From positions 87,218,888-87,282,887 of the forward strand of contig NC_084796.1 of the NCBI RefSeq assembly GCF_963169125.1: 64,000 nucleotides of DNA. Direction: 5' to 3'. The notes under the pieces are model-generated. The model was not told where the DNA came from and made no database searches. It was given only the letters and a program-made list of their open reading frames with translations. This document shows positions 21,438 to 31,728 of the stretch, one piece after another. The position numbers and the translations under genes were made by a program. This stretch comes from Humulus lupulus. Its lineage: Eukaryota > Streptophyta > Magnoliopsida > Rosales > Cannabaceae. Numbering within the stretch: the first letter of the stretch is position 1; each line of letters opens with the position of its first letter.

Positions 21438-21806
21438 GCCTATATCGTGGTGCAGCGGTTTGCCAACTCGGCTCACAACCTTTCCACGTCGAATGCCGAG
21501 AGGGACTGTCTTGCAACTCGGGTCCAGGAGCTCGAGAGGGAGCTTGCTGAAACCAGGTCTATGCTGGAAAAGGCCTTGGAAAAAATTTATGCCTCATCAA
21601 AAAAGAAGAAGAGGGCGATTGCCAAGGCCACGATGTTGCAGGAAAGGGTCACCAGCCTAGAGGCTGAACTCCAGGGTGCCAGGGTTAGCGCGGCTGCGTC
21701 GCAAGAGAGGGTTGTTGCCTTAGAGGGCGAACTTGAGGGTGCCAAGGCTGCTACAGCTGCGTCGCAGGAGAGGGTCGCTTCCTTAGAGGTGGATAGAGGT
21801 CCATAG
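21438..21806 (+). CDS. Coiled-coil last exon of the opposite-strand gene, element D
   Basis: The intron 21349-21437 (GTGAGT...TTATGCAG, 89 bases, phase 0) leads into AYIVVQRFANSAHNLSTSN, then a long coiled coil (LATRVQELERELAETRSMLE, KALEKIYASSKKKKRAIAKA) with two copies of a repeat around AASQERVVALEGELEGAK. The frame ends at 21806. Element F has an intron of the same phase and place, followed by a coiled-coil exon (43301). This supports a real spliced gene on this strand. No catalytic motif is visible. Confidence 0.6.
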   Translation, partial: AYIVVQRFANSAHNLSTSNAERDCLATRVQELERELAETRSMLEKALEKIYASSKKKKRAIAKATMLQERVTSLEAELQGARVSAAASQERVVALEGELEGAKAATAASQERVASLEVDRGP

Positions 21807-22579
21807 AGCGCGCCCTTTATGGTGTATGGAGGCAGGACCCAAACTTCGATTTTTCTTCCTTTAGCGAGCATGCCGTCGCCCGGGCAGCTGGGTGGAACGC
21901 CCGTGGCAGGAGGCCTTGAGGTCGTCATTTCATAATTTCTGTCAGTTAGTCTGCTGTGGATTGTACGCTCATTCAAGCCTTGTTGTGCTTGTAATATTTT
22001 TTTTTTTAAATCTTCCCATGTTACCAAGACTCTCTTTTAATATATACATATGCGGTTATTCATCTCTTATTCCTCTATGTTTGAGGTCTTTTTGAGCCCG
22101 TATGATGGGGTTTGGTAGGTTCCCCTCTTTTATTTATCAGGCTAGAGGTCCTTTGGAGCCCATGTGAAAGTGTTCAATGGGACCTTTTTCGGTGCCTCTT
22201 GATTATGTTTATAAGGATATATTGACCCCTTGGGTTCTAGCTATCCTTTTATATATTTTTGCGCGCGCTTATTATTTCTTGCGAGAAGCGTCCTTCTCGT
22301 CATTATTCATAGTACTATTTTTGCAAGGATCTCTTTTAGGAACCTTTTTGGCTAGACGGCTTGGTGGCCGCTCTAGGCTTATCGGTGGGTGCTCTTTCTG
22401 GGGCTTCTCCCTTTGAGAGAGTATCTGCCCTTATTTGGGAGCTCATTGTTGTTGTTGTTGTTGTTTATAAGCTTTTGGTCTCCTTGGTGTTGGTAAGGGT
22501 AGCTAATCCTTGTGAACCTTCAGGAGGTGCCTTGCAAGGTCTCCTCCCTGTTTGTTAGGGTTCACCATGCTCTGATACA
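21807..22579. other. Spacer of element D, no gene seen
   Basis: This T-rich stretch lies on the 3' side of the plus-strand gene, with GTTGTT runs near 22450 and repeated words such as GGTCCTTT. Open frames here show no domain. Confidence 0.4.
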
Positions 22580-22920
22580 AGGGGTCCTTTTAAGGATCCT
22601 CTTTTTTAGGAGCCCTTTTTAGGATCCTCCTGATAGAGGGTCCTTTTTAGGATCCTCCTTTTTAGGAGCCCTTTTTAGGATCCTCCTGATAGAGGGTCCT
22701 TTCTAGGATCCTCCTTTTTAGGAGCCCTTTTTAGGTTCCTCCTGATAGAGGGTCCTTTATAGGATCCTCCTTTTTTGGAGCTCTTTTTAGGATACGAGGA
22801 GTCCCTTTAAGGAACTCCTTTAAGACCCTGATATAAGGGGTCCTTTTGGGTTCCTCCTTTTTAGGATCCTGCTGATGCGAGGAGTCCTTTTTAGGATCCT
22901 CTTGCTTGATGTATGCTTTT
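22580..22920. repeat. 56-bp tandem repeat in element D
   Basis: Units near GATAGAGGGTCCTTTTTAGG, then ATCCTCCTTTTTAGGAGCCC, repeat with a period of about 56 bases, with degenerate copies at both ends. Each unit holds two GGATCC palindromes. It lies between the end of the protease frame and the opposite-strand gene, where pol would lie in a complete element. A run of about 18 C follows at 22936-22953. Confidence 0.75.
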
Positions 22921-22953
22921 GCCTCCTGTCCTACCCCCCCCCCCCCCCCAAGT

Positions 22954-23149
22954 GTTTGGTAAAATTTATTTCGGCAGGCACTTTGGCTGATGCTCGCATA
23001 GAGAAGAAAAATAACATGTTAAGTTGCGAACAGTTTCATTCATAGCATGTGGTTTACAACAGCATATAAAAAGGGTTACATCTAATTGGGAGGTTACCTA
23101 GGTAGCCTCTTTGATTCTTACTCACTAAGCTAACATAACAAGGAACAAA
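22954..23149. other. Spacer after the protease frame, element D
   Basis: The stretch holds no gene. It joins the tandem repeats to the end of the protease frame. No RT motif is visible in any frame. Confidence 0.4.
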
Positions 23150-23941
23150 CTAAACATAGGTCCTCTTTGCACCAGGTGCAGAAGCCTCACTGGTAGCATT
23201 TTTTGAGGTGTTCCGTAACTCGTGGGTCCAACTCGTGTAGATCGCGCCTTCATACACAACCATTGCCATCGGCACCAATGGTTTTGTGGCCGTGCAGAGG
23301 GACATGTTATACCATTCCCTCGCTTCCTTCTGCTCCCCTTTCATGCATGCTACTCCCCCAGGGGTTGGGAATTTCATTGCTAGATGATACACAGAAGTTA
23401 TCGCCTTCAATTCTCTCAGAGAGGGTCTCCCTAATACCGCATTGAAGGCTGAGGCGCAATCCACCACGACAAAGTTTGCCATTATGGTGGTTTTCCTGGG
23501 TTGTTCCCCCATGGTGAGGGCTAATTCAATTGCACCTAGGGGCTGTATCGAGTCCCCTGTGAACCCGTAAAGGGAGGTATTGCAAGGTTTCAGGTGTCGG
23601 ACGCTCAGTCCCATCTTCTCCAAAGCGGGGCGATGCAGGATGTCTACAGAGCTTCCATTATCCACTAGGACCCGATGTACTCTCATGTTCGCAAGCTGGA
23701 CAGTTAGCACCAGGGGGTCATTATGAGGGAAATGCACCCCCTGGGCGTCTTCTTTAGTGAAGGTTATCGAGTCATTCTCGCCCTTGAAACTCTTCGGGGG
23801 GCGTTGCTCCAAACTTAAGACGCACGGTGGTGGACTTTGTCTGGCCTCCTTGGCATATTTGTCTCGTCCCTTCCTTGAATCGCCTTCGAATCCTGGTCCT
23901 CCAAAGATGGTCCTAACCTCTCCCTGTACTTCTGGGGCCAC
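23150..23941 (-). CDS. Gag C-terminus and aspartic protease of element D
   Basis: An open frame of 263 codons on the minus strand holds FTKEDAQGVHFPHNDPLVLT, then HRVLVDNGSSVDILHRPALE with the DNGSS active-site motif common in Tat proteases, and LKPCNTSLYGFTGDSIQPLG, VVVDCASAFNAVLGRPSLRE and LAMKFPTPGGVACMKGEQKE. It ends at a stop after GAKRTYV, with no RT downstream. The true start lies upstream within gag. The protease would mature Gag. That this frame is still open while other parts of the element decay is notable, but could be chance. Confidence 0.8.
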   Translation of the reverse strand: MAPEVQGEVRTIFGGPGFEGDSRKGRDKYAKEARQSPPPCVLSLEQRPPKSFKGENDSITFTKEDAQGVHFPHNDPLVLTVQLANMRVHRVLVDNGSSVDILHRPALEKMGLSVRHLKPCNTSLYGFTGDSIQPLGAIELALTMGEQPRKTTIMANFVVVDCASAFNAVLGRPSLRELKAITSVYHLAMKFPTPGGVACMKGEQKEAREWYNMSLCTATKPLVPMAMVVYEGAIYTSWTHELRNTSKNATSEASAPGAKRTYV

Positions 23942-24019
23942 CTCTCACACCCGCGGTGGGGACGCTCCTTCTTCTGGCCTCTAGTTCTCCTTGCGCACAT
24001 ATCTGCTCAAATGTCCCCT

Positions 24020-25862
24020 GCGGATGAGCTCCTCGATTTCCACCTTGAAATGGTTGCATTCCGCGGTGGTGTGGCCGATATCTTTGTGATACTGGCAATA
24101 CTTGCTAGGATCTCTTTTAGACTAATCTTTTTTCATTGGCGGGGGCCTTTTGAAAGGAACCTGGTTTTCGTTCATAATGAAAATATGCTCTCTCGCATGG
24201 GTGAGGTCAGTATAAAAGGTGTAGGGGCCCTGTATGCGCTCATCAGAGCGTTGATGCTTCCGGGGTCGATCATCTCTCGTTCCCTCATAGACCCCCTTCT
24301 TCTTTGCACCGCTTTGGTTTTCTCGGATAGAAGGTTTTGGGGGCGACTGGCCTTTTCCGGCTTTGAGGTTCTCGTGACCATCCTCCACGCGAATATATTT
24401 TTGTGCTCGCTCATAGAAATCATCCAAGTCTGTTATCCCATATTTTTGTGACCTCCCTCTTGAGCATGTTATCCCATAACTTGCTCTCTCGAGGTAGCTA
24501 CTATATGTATTCGTGCTTCTTAAGTCGATGTTGACCTGTATATGTATTCGTGTTGTATCCGGGCATACTCTAGCTATGATGGCCATTTTTATCTCTCTGC
24601 GGGTCAAGCTCCCTACTTTAGCTGCCTCCATATTGAACATTTGAATGTAGCTCTTTAGACTCTCATTTTCTCCTTGCTTCACATTGGCGAGGCTGGTGCC
24701 TGGCATCGTGTAGTCACGTACGGCATGGTGCTACTGGAGGAATTCATCAGAAAATTGTTGCCAGGATCTGATGGACCCTGGTCTAAGTCTTTTGAACCAT
24801 TTGTACGCAGGTCCTTTCAATGTGACAGCGAAGCAGTGACATCTGGCTCCGCTACTAACTCCCCTCAGTTTCATCAGATCGTTAAATGCGTCCATATGGT
24901 ATTTTGGATCTATGCTTCCTTCGTAGGGGTTCATATGGGGCTCCTTAACGTTGGCTGGGAGCCAGATGGCTTGGATCTCCTTGGTGAAGGGCGACTCATG
25001 GTCGAACTCATCCTCAAAGGCTTGACCTCCAGAGGCAGTGACGATTTTGCTCCGTAGGCTTCTCATTTCTGTTTCCAGGTCTTGCCTCCTCTTGTTCAAG
25101 GAATCTCTCAGCGGGGATGGGTTAGGATCCCCCCTTCCTTCGCCTCTCGGGGTGCCGCAGGGGGTGTGGTCCTTTTACCGACCCTCTTTTTGTTGAGTTC
25201 TTCTCGTAGATTTGAGGTGACCTCGACATCGTTATGAGGGGCAGCATTGGTCTTCGGCCCTGGCCCCTGGGCTGCTTCGGTGGTCCGGGGCGTTCATGCT
25301 GCTTCGTCTGGGGGGTGTTACTAGTGGAGAGTCGAGTTCGTCCATCATCTACTGGGACGGTGGTTTCTACCCCCTCCTGGCCTCTCTCTTTCTGCTTAGG
25401 GAGTGTCACGTGTGATCTCCATTGCAACAGGCCATTTAGCACCTCTTGCATGTTCTCCAGGGTGGTTTCTAGCCTCTGGTTCTTACGGTGAAGTTCTCGT
25501 ATCTCATCTTCGTAGAATTGAGACTTAGAACTCGAGCTCACGGAGTGGACCTGAGGGTGCTTGTCAGCCCAGCGCTTCGATGGGCTTGGATCCTACCGAC
25601 CGGGGTTTGGCACCTGCGGCGGTCTTGGGGGCAGGAACTCATCGACACCCCTTACTGGGGCAGCCGCCGACCTTGGGCGATCCTCCTCAGGTGGGACTGC
25701 CGGGGATGAGGCCTCCCTTTTGTCTCTGGGCACCTCAGGCTCCCTTGGGGCCTCCATGTTTGCAGGTGGAGGAGGATCCTTCATGGAGGCTTTTAGTTGA
25801 TCTCCGTCAAGGTAGACTTCCACCACGCGCGACACTCTCAACCGTTTCGAACGTCGCGACAT
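24020..25862 (-). pseudogene. Gag of element D (nearly continuous, interrupted)
   Basis: The probable start is at 25862, giving MSRRSKRLRVSRVVEVYLDG, about 50 bases after the PBS. A Pro/Glu-rich part and a coiled coil (IRELHRKNQRLETTLENMQE, 25541-25122) follow. The capsid is at 25099-24122 with FTKEIQAIWLPANVKEPHMN, YEGSIDPKYHMDAFNDLMKL, GPAYKWFKRLRPGSI and QGENESLKSYIQMFNMEAAK. One in-frame TAG follows FSDEFLQ near 24730. A zinc knuckle CQYHKDIGHTTAEC (CX2HX4HX4C) lies near 24045-24090 in a shifted frame. Gag would form the particle and package RNA. Confidence 0.8.
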
Positions 25863-25911
25863 TTTTTCTTATCGGAATTGACGGAAGAATAGTGACTTGC
25901 AATCTATCCTT

Positions 25912-25930
25912 CCCACAGACGGCGCCAAAC
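25912..25930 (-). other. Primer binding site of element D
   Basis: Directly inside the right LTR the minus strand reads TTTGGCGCCGTCTGTGGGAA. The first nine bases, TGGCGCCGT, are those used with tRNA-Asp by many plant Ty3/gypsy elements. It fixes the right LTR as the 5' LTR. Confidence 0.7.
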
Positions 25931-27163
25931 TGTTGACGGTGAGAACTCGTCAATCAAGTTAAGTCAGAAAAATAGAAATGTAGAGATTATCAAAAGAAAA
26001 ACTTTAAAGATCTAATTGGAAACTCAAAGAACACTTGCAGAAGAAAAATGGTGAAGTGAATTTGTATTTCTTATGGTGTAGTGCTACAGTGTTTTTTCCA
26101 TCCCCCTTCCAAGTGGAAGTGGAGTTCCTTTTATAGTGGGCTCTAATGGCCCCTGATACAATGTGGTCCAGGGGACCAAATAGTACGCAAGTACACTGTC
26201 AGGTGAGTGGTCTCAGGGTTAGTGGTGTTGGTTCCTGTACATGGTCAGATTCTGTGGGGAGGCCTCCACTACTCATTTAGTACGAGTGTCAGAGGTGAGG
26301 CACCAGGCGTAGTGGTACTGGTGGTGGTGTCGGCTCTGACATCTGGTGAGAAGCATACAGTACGTGTCCCCTCTCCTAGTACTCCCACTACTTGTCTGGC
26401 ATGAGTATTTGGATCGGGCATACGGGGTCCTGAAGGTCGTATCCCGTACAATATCGTACTAGTATGATCCTTTCGATTCATACTGGGGCTTCTAAGCATT
26501 GGGGTCTCCATAGGTCTTCGTAAGAGATACCACATCGAGGTATAGGGAGTGATACACTTGATGCATGCAAGGGTGGTGGCGCGAGGAGGGGCTCTCAGAT
26601 CCTTGACGCGAGACTCCCGAACCACCTCAAGGCCACCCACGAACATAGGTGATAGGTGTGCGAGACGGTCCTGGGGGCTCGAGATGACGTGGCCTTGCCA
26701 GATGCCTAGGTGTGCTAGGCGAGATGCCCCCTCGCGAGGCCCTTGGAGGCGTGGCTCTCGTGGCGCAGGGCCTCCCTCGCGAGGCCCTTGGTGGCGCGGC
26801 TCCCCTGGCGCGAGGCCTCCCTCGCGAGGCCCTTAGTGGCACGGCTCCCTTGGCGCGAGGCCTCCCTCGCGAGGCCTTGGTGGCGCGGCTGGTGGGCACG
26901 CCTTGGTGACCTCGCGAGGCGGGGCGAGTCGCCCAGATTGTGGGCATGCCTTGGTGACCTCGCGAGGCATGGCGAGGCGCGCAGCTGGTGGGCACGCTTT
27001 TGAGGCCTCACGAGACGATGGTGCGTGACTCCATAGGACCTTCAGTGAGGTAAGCAAGGCGAAGTGAGCTTGACCCTCGCGTGGGGTGAGACAGGTCAAT
27101 CTCGCGAAGGCCTTGCGTGAGGCCTGGGTCTTTCAGGATCATGTCAAATTTGCGGTGCTCACA
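25931..27163 (-). repeat. 5' LTR of element D
   Basis: On the plus strand it starts TGTTGACGGTGAGAACTCG and ends GCGGTGCTCACA, 1233 bases. Compared with the left LTR it has a 187-base extra segment at 26358-26544 and about one unit less in each GC-rich array (45-bp array at 26737-26890). A minus-strand TATA box lies at 26127-26136. Confidence 0.85.
26737..26890. repeat. 45-bp GC-rich minisatellite in the 5' LTR of element D
   Basis: About three and a half copies of the same unit as at 18216-18430 are present, with TCGCGA palindromes. Apparent frames of about 100 codons on both strands come from the array. Confidence 0.8.
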
Positions 27164-27434
27164 TATCCCATTACATGTACTATATATTTATAAGCTTATG
27201 GACTAGTCAAACATAAATTTAGATTGATAATGAGTTGACTTGGAAGAAATTTCCTCACATATCTTGAATTAATGATATTAGTGTTTTTTGTAAAGAGAAA
27301 ATTTCTTATATTTTTATAATATAAATACCATACAAAATTAAAAACATCTAAAAATTCTAAAAACTTAATTAAAATAGTAATTTCCTCATTCAAATAGGAT
27401 ATAAAAACATAATAATTTTTGGAATATTTCTGCC

Positions 27435-29211
27435 GAAAATATCGAAGTTTTACACTTTGTAGCCCTTAAAGACTTAATTCTTAATTTGTTTTATGACTAA
27501 AATACATTCAGTCAACATGTAGTTGCAATATTGGTACTCGACATTAAGTTTGCAGTTAAATGTCATGTAGATGTATACGTGACAATAACAATCTCTAATA
27601 GGTCCAGATCATTTATTTTTATATTTTATTTAAATATTAACAAGTTCAATAAAAATAATTTAAAATCTAATAAAAAATTAAATAATCAATTTATATAATT
27701 AAAAATAAAAAATAATTAAATAACTTATATTTTTTCACATTTCCTTCTCTTTCTCTCTTCCCTACCCCGATACCCCCTTCTTTTCTGTCATCTTCTATCC
27801 CAAAATCCGATGGCACTATTCAGGCAGAGGTACCATCGAAACCCAGAATTATATAGAAAAATACAAATCAACACATTTCAGATTAACATCACTTCATCAT
27901 CGTCAAGCTATTGCTCTAATCATCTTCAAAACACTTATTAATCCCACAATTGCAGCAAAAGAAAAAAGTTGTAGGAAAAAAAAATTTAGGCCCTTCGTCG
28001 GACTACTGCTTGGGATTCCTCCTCCCTAACCTTTCGGACTTTGTTGGTCTCTCTGGTCTCCTCATCCTCCCCTAAATCCAACCCAAGGTCTCGATCTTAG
28101 ACAAACCCAGCTCCAGACTAATTCGACGTTAGCCAAACCCAACCCCAGATCTGACCTCTACCGATCCTATTAATCCAAGAAACCAAAAAAAAAAAAAGTA
28201 CATAGGTTTTCGTCCCTGAAGCCCGTTGTCTATTTGTCTTCCCTGTTCACTTCAAACCTAAAATGGAGCAGATCTAAAGCTTGTGAAGCTCATCTCCATC
28301 GCAAATGTCGTCTCTGTCGCACCAGAATTGCACCTCGACGGCGCATAACCACCTCGCCCCAGAACTCTGGCGATGCTCTAGAGAAGAAGAAGAAAGGGAA
28401 AGAAGGTAAATGTAAAATGGACGAGGTTGAGCGTCCTTAAAGATGAAGAATTGAGAATAAGAAGATAAAGAAAAAGAAACAAAAAAAGATATTAAGGTGT
28501 TGTTCGGTAACACTTCAAAAAATAGTTTTTTATTTAATTAATTAAAAATTTGAAAATTAAACATAAAATGTGTTTGGTAACTCTATTTTTATTTATTATT
28601 TTTTAAAATTTTAATTAAAATTTATTAAATTTTGAAAATATAATTTTTTTCACTTTCAAATTTTTTTTTAAACCGTTTTCAATTTTTCCTTACTTTTTTT
28701 TCTTCTTTTCTTCAAATCAACACCTTATATTGTTAAACAAAAAATAAAAATAAAATTTATCAAACGCATTTATTATTTTTTGTTTTTAAAAACAAAAAAC
28801 AAAAATAGTTACCTAACATATTTTTATTTTTTAAAAATAAATAAACAAAAATAAAATAATATTTCTATTTTTGTGTTTAAAAAATTCAAAAACAAAAATT
28901 TTACCAAACGGGCCCTTAGTTTTTCTTGTTATTTGTTTTAATTTTCTTTTTAGTTTTTCATATCCTTAATTTTTAATATTTTTTTAATGCTTTTTGGATT
29001 TTAAATGATTTTTTATTCAATTTTTATAATATTTAAATGAATTTTTTAAATAAAAAATAAATAGTGTGGACCAATCACGTGCTGCTACATAGGCACTTAC
29101 CTGGGAGTTAACGGTTAGGTACCTGCAGTTGTCAAGAATTGTTGACGGGAGGTATTTTAGCATAAAAAATAGGTATTTAAGAGCTACAAAGTGCAAAACT
29201 TAAGTATTTTC
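27435..29211. mobile_element. Candidate non-autonomous long-TIR element (MULE-like)
   Basis: The left end (27435-27636, from GAAAATATCGAAGTTTTACAC) and the reverse complement of the right end (29041-29211) align over roughly 170-200 bases. Shared blocks include ACTTTGTAGC, CTAAAATAC, GTCAACA and a final TTTATTTTT..ATTTAAA. The match is diverged. Long terminal inverted repeats around non-coding DNA suggest a Mutator-like element without transposase. Inside are a pyrimidine-rich part (27750-28440) with no domain and a MITE at 28493. No target duplication was found by eye. Confidence 0.45.
28493..28918. mobile_element. Candidate hAT-type MITE (GGGCCCGTTTGGT end)
   Basis: The left end, TAAGGTGTTGTTCGGTAACA, and the inverted right end, TAAGGGCCCGTTTGGTAAAA, match at about two thirds of positions. 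The right end is a common terminus of plant MITEs. The inside is A/T-rich with runs of AAAAAC and GTTTTT and could fold back. I could not find a clean target duplication. It lies within the long-TIR element above. Confidence 0.45.
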
Positions 29212-29966
29212 TCCTCAAAGTGTGAGGTAAGTGCAATATGGTAAAAATAAAATGATAGTGTGAACTAGAACTCATAAAGCCATTTTATACTTTTGATTGA
29301 CTATAGCTTATAGCAAAATCAATTTGAGTGGTATAGTAAAATATATAAACTTTAACAATGATATTATCATAAAGAAATATAAAATATTCCCTTGAAATAA
29401 TCATGAATTATATATGAATATATATATATACTAGATACAAACAATGTACAATGCAAGGTTGCTTAGTTTTATTTATAGAATTTATTAATTATTTTTATTA
29501 AATTTGTATCATTGTCATATAATTTTTAAATAAATAAATAATATTATATATAAAAAAAGACTGACATAAACATATTAAAAGAAAAATTAAACCAAAACAT
29601 TGTTTATGGTTTTTAAAAATATATATATAATATATATAATAACTTTTTAAAGTGTAAACCATAATTTTTTTAATCAAAATTAAGATTATGTATTATATAT
29701 TATTATTATAATAATATTTTATAATATTTAAATTTATATTAATATAAGTATTAAATATCTAGTTTTGTATTAAATATTATTGTAATAAAAATATTTTATA
29801 ATATTTGAATTCATATAATTAGTAAAAAAAAATACAATTATATATTATTATCATAATAATATTTTATAACATTTGAATTTATATTAATATAATTATTAAA
29901 TATTTAGTTTTGTATTATATATTATGTTTATAAATTTTGAATTTAAATTTATATTAATATAATTAT
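29212..29966. repeat. AT-rich spacer with degenerate tandem repeats
   Basis: From about 29680 the sequence repeats a unit of about 80 bases containing AATATTTTATAATATTTGAA and TTATATTAATATAATTATTA. The array continues at 51296-51390, on the other side of element F, so F inserted into it. Its last bases, ATTAT (29962-29966), are the left copy of the target duplication. The part at 29212-29680 is A/T-rich with no gene. Confidence 0.6.
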
Positions 29967-30941
29967 TGTTGACCTGTGAAATTGGTCGACGGTCGTATGT
30001 ACAATACACAACATATTTTGAACGGAAAGAATACAAAATACGACAAAGTACAAATATCTTAAACAAACACAGATGAATTTATAGTGGTTCAGCTCTGTTC
30101 TGATGAACAGTAATAACATAATCCACTTAGTCTTTAGTATTGAATTACTTGATTGACAATTACAAATACGAACTGAAGAGTTCACTCGTCAAAAAGATCT
30201 ATCCCGAAAATTCCAGAAAAAGAGATCCTTCAAACAAAGCCCTGGGTCCTTTATTTATAGTACTCAGGGGCTGTTGCATGATCAGTAAGAGTGGGGATCG
30301 TGGTTTGGTGCACGATCATTGGGAGTGGAGATATGTGTCAAACTTCCCATGATTATGAGATCGTGGGTCTTCTCGTTATCTTCTCTAGATCGTGGTTGAT
30401 AATGCACGATTGAGACCCTCAAGAAAACGCTAAGTCTTGATTGGTCTATGAGACTTAGGTGCTAGGCTCGACGACCTTTTAGAGCTTGGGTGCTAGGCTC
30501 GTTGATCATCTGGGTGCTAGGCCTATAATCTTCTGGGTGCTAGGCCTGTTGATCTTCTCAGTGCTAGGCCTGTTGATCTACTGGGTGCTAGGCCTATTGA
30601 TCTTAGTTTGAACAAGTGTGAGTTTTACCCAGTAAAGTGTCTTTAGGAGTGTAGGCCGACCACCTTATGAAGGATGGGGTGGGCCGACCACCCCAAGGGG
30701 TTCTTGGGCATGCTTAGGCCGACCACCCCTAGGGGTTGGGGTCAGGCCAACCACCCCTAGGGGGCCAATGCCAGGCCGACCACCACTAGGGGGTTTAGGC
30801 TTGGTTGAATTTCTATAGCTCCTGGACCTATCTTTTTTGCTCATTGGTCTTTTGTCAATACTTCGTCATTTTTCTCTGATTTGTGATGCCACGTGCTTCT
30901 TTTTCATTCGCCACGTATCTCTGGATTTTTGAGGGATAACA
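29967..30941 (-). repeat. 3' LTR of element F
   Basis: On the plus strand it starts TGTTGACCTGTGAAATTGG and ends GAGGGATAACA. The minus strand next to it reads AACTTGAGGGGCAAA, a polypurine tract. It holds about six copies of a roughly 27-base unit with GGGTGCTAGGCCT (30450-30600) and several AGGCCGACCACCCCTAGGGG blocks. The other LTR has fewer copies, which explains its shorter length. A minus-strand TATA box is at 30249-30260. Confidence 0.9.
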
Positions 30942-31089
30942 TTTGCCCCTCAAGTTTATCGTAATGTGTTCAACATTACGGTAAATTTGATCTTGGCCCG
31001 AAAAACATATCGTAACAGTACTTTAACACCAAAGTCCCTCACGACATTACGTAGTACTTTTATCAACTATCAATAATTTGCTCAGCAAG

Positions 31090-31426
31090 AATTTTTCAAG
31101 GATAATTCTAATTCCTAAAAATAATTAGGTTTTTCAAGGAAAATTAATTTCCTAAAAATCCAATATATTTTTCAAAGAAATTTGAAGTCCTAAAAATATA
31201 ATATATTTTTCAAGGAAATTTGAAGTCCTAAAAATATAATATATTTTTCAAGGAGTTTGAATTCCTAAAAATACAAAATATTTTTCAAGGAATTTGAATT
31301 CCTAAAAATATAAGATATTTTTCAAGGAATTTGAATTCCTAAAAATACCAGATATTTTTCAAGGAATTTGAAATTTTAACCATACTAGATATTTTTCAAG
31401 GATTTTGAATTCCTAAAAATATATGG
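31090..31426. repeat. 38-40 bp AT-rich tandem repeat in element F
   Basis: About nine units near ATTTTTCAAGGAATTTGAAT, then TCCTAAAAATATAAGAT, lie head to tail just upstream of the plus-strand TATA-like word at 31441. Confidence 0.8.
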
Positions 31427-31440
31427 TTAGCCTGAGAGGT

Positions 31441-31450
31441 TATAAGTAGG
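31441..31450 (+). promoter_or_regulatory. Candidate TATA box of the plus-strand gene in element F
   Basis: GAGGTTATAAGTAGGCC lies on the plus strand about 1.2 kb before the ATG at 32668 and outside the LTR. It matches in place the TATA box in element D (18954). A 5' untranslated intron ending at 32667 would fit the distance. Confidence 0.4.
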
Positions 31451-31728
31451 CCTCTTTTCTCACTTCTTTGCCCTGTGCGCCTAAGCTATAGGATTCTCCA
31501 AGCATGATTTTTCCAATTCTTCATCAAACTCAGATCTTTACATGGGTAACTATTTTCTCCTAATCCTTACATCATTTAATTTAAATGTGCTTAGATTTAG
31601 AAAAAATACTTTTAATCTTTGATGAATCTGTCTGAATCTCCTTGTTTTGTATTATTTTGATCCAAAACAATTGACTTGTTTGAATCAATTCTACGATTTC
31701 TCTATAACTTCCTTAACCTAGACGAGTT

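Larger units (their letters stand above)
17610..27163 (-). mobile_element. Tat-like LTR retrotransposon D: gag-protease only, plus an opposite-strand gene
   Basis: Two matching LTRs (17610-18754 and 25931-27163) flank about 7.2 kb. A PBS next to the right LTR and a polypurine tract next to the left LTR set the direction as minus. The flanks TATTC (17605-17609) and TATCC (27164-27168) match at 4 of 5 positions. The inner part holds gag and protease on the minus strand (25862-23150), then spacer and tandem repeats, and a multi-exon gene on the plus strand (19496-21806). There is no trace of RT, RNase H or integrase, so the element depends on others to move. Confidence 0.85.

Noticed and set aside
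28234..28440. Small basic frame in the candidate MULE
   Set aside because: It is only 68 codons, with no recognisable motif, in a pyrimidine-rich non-coding context.
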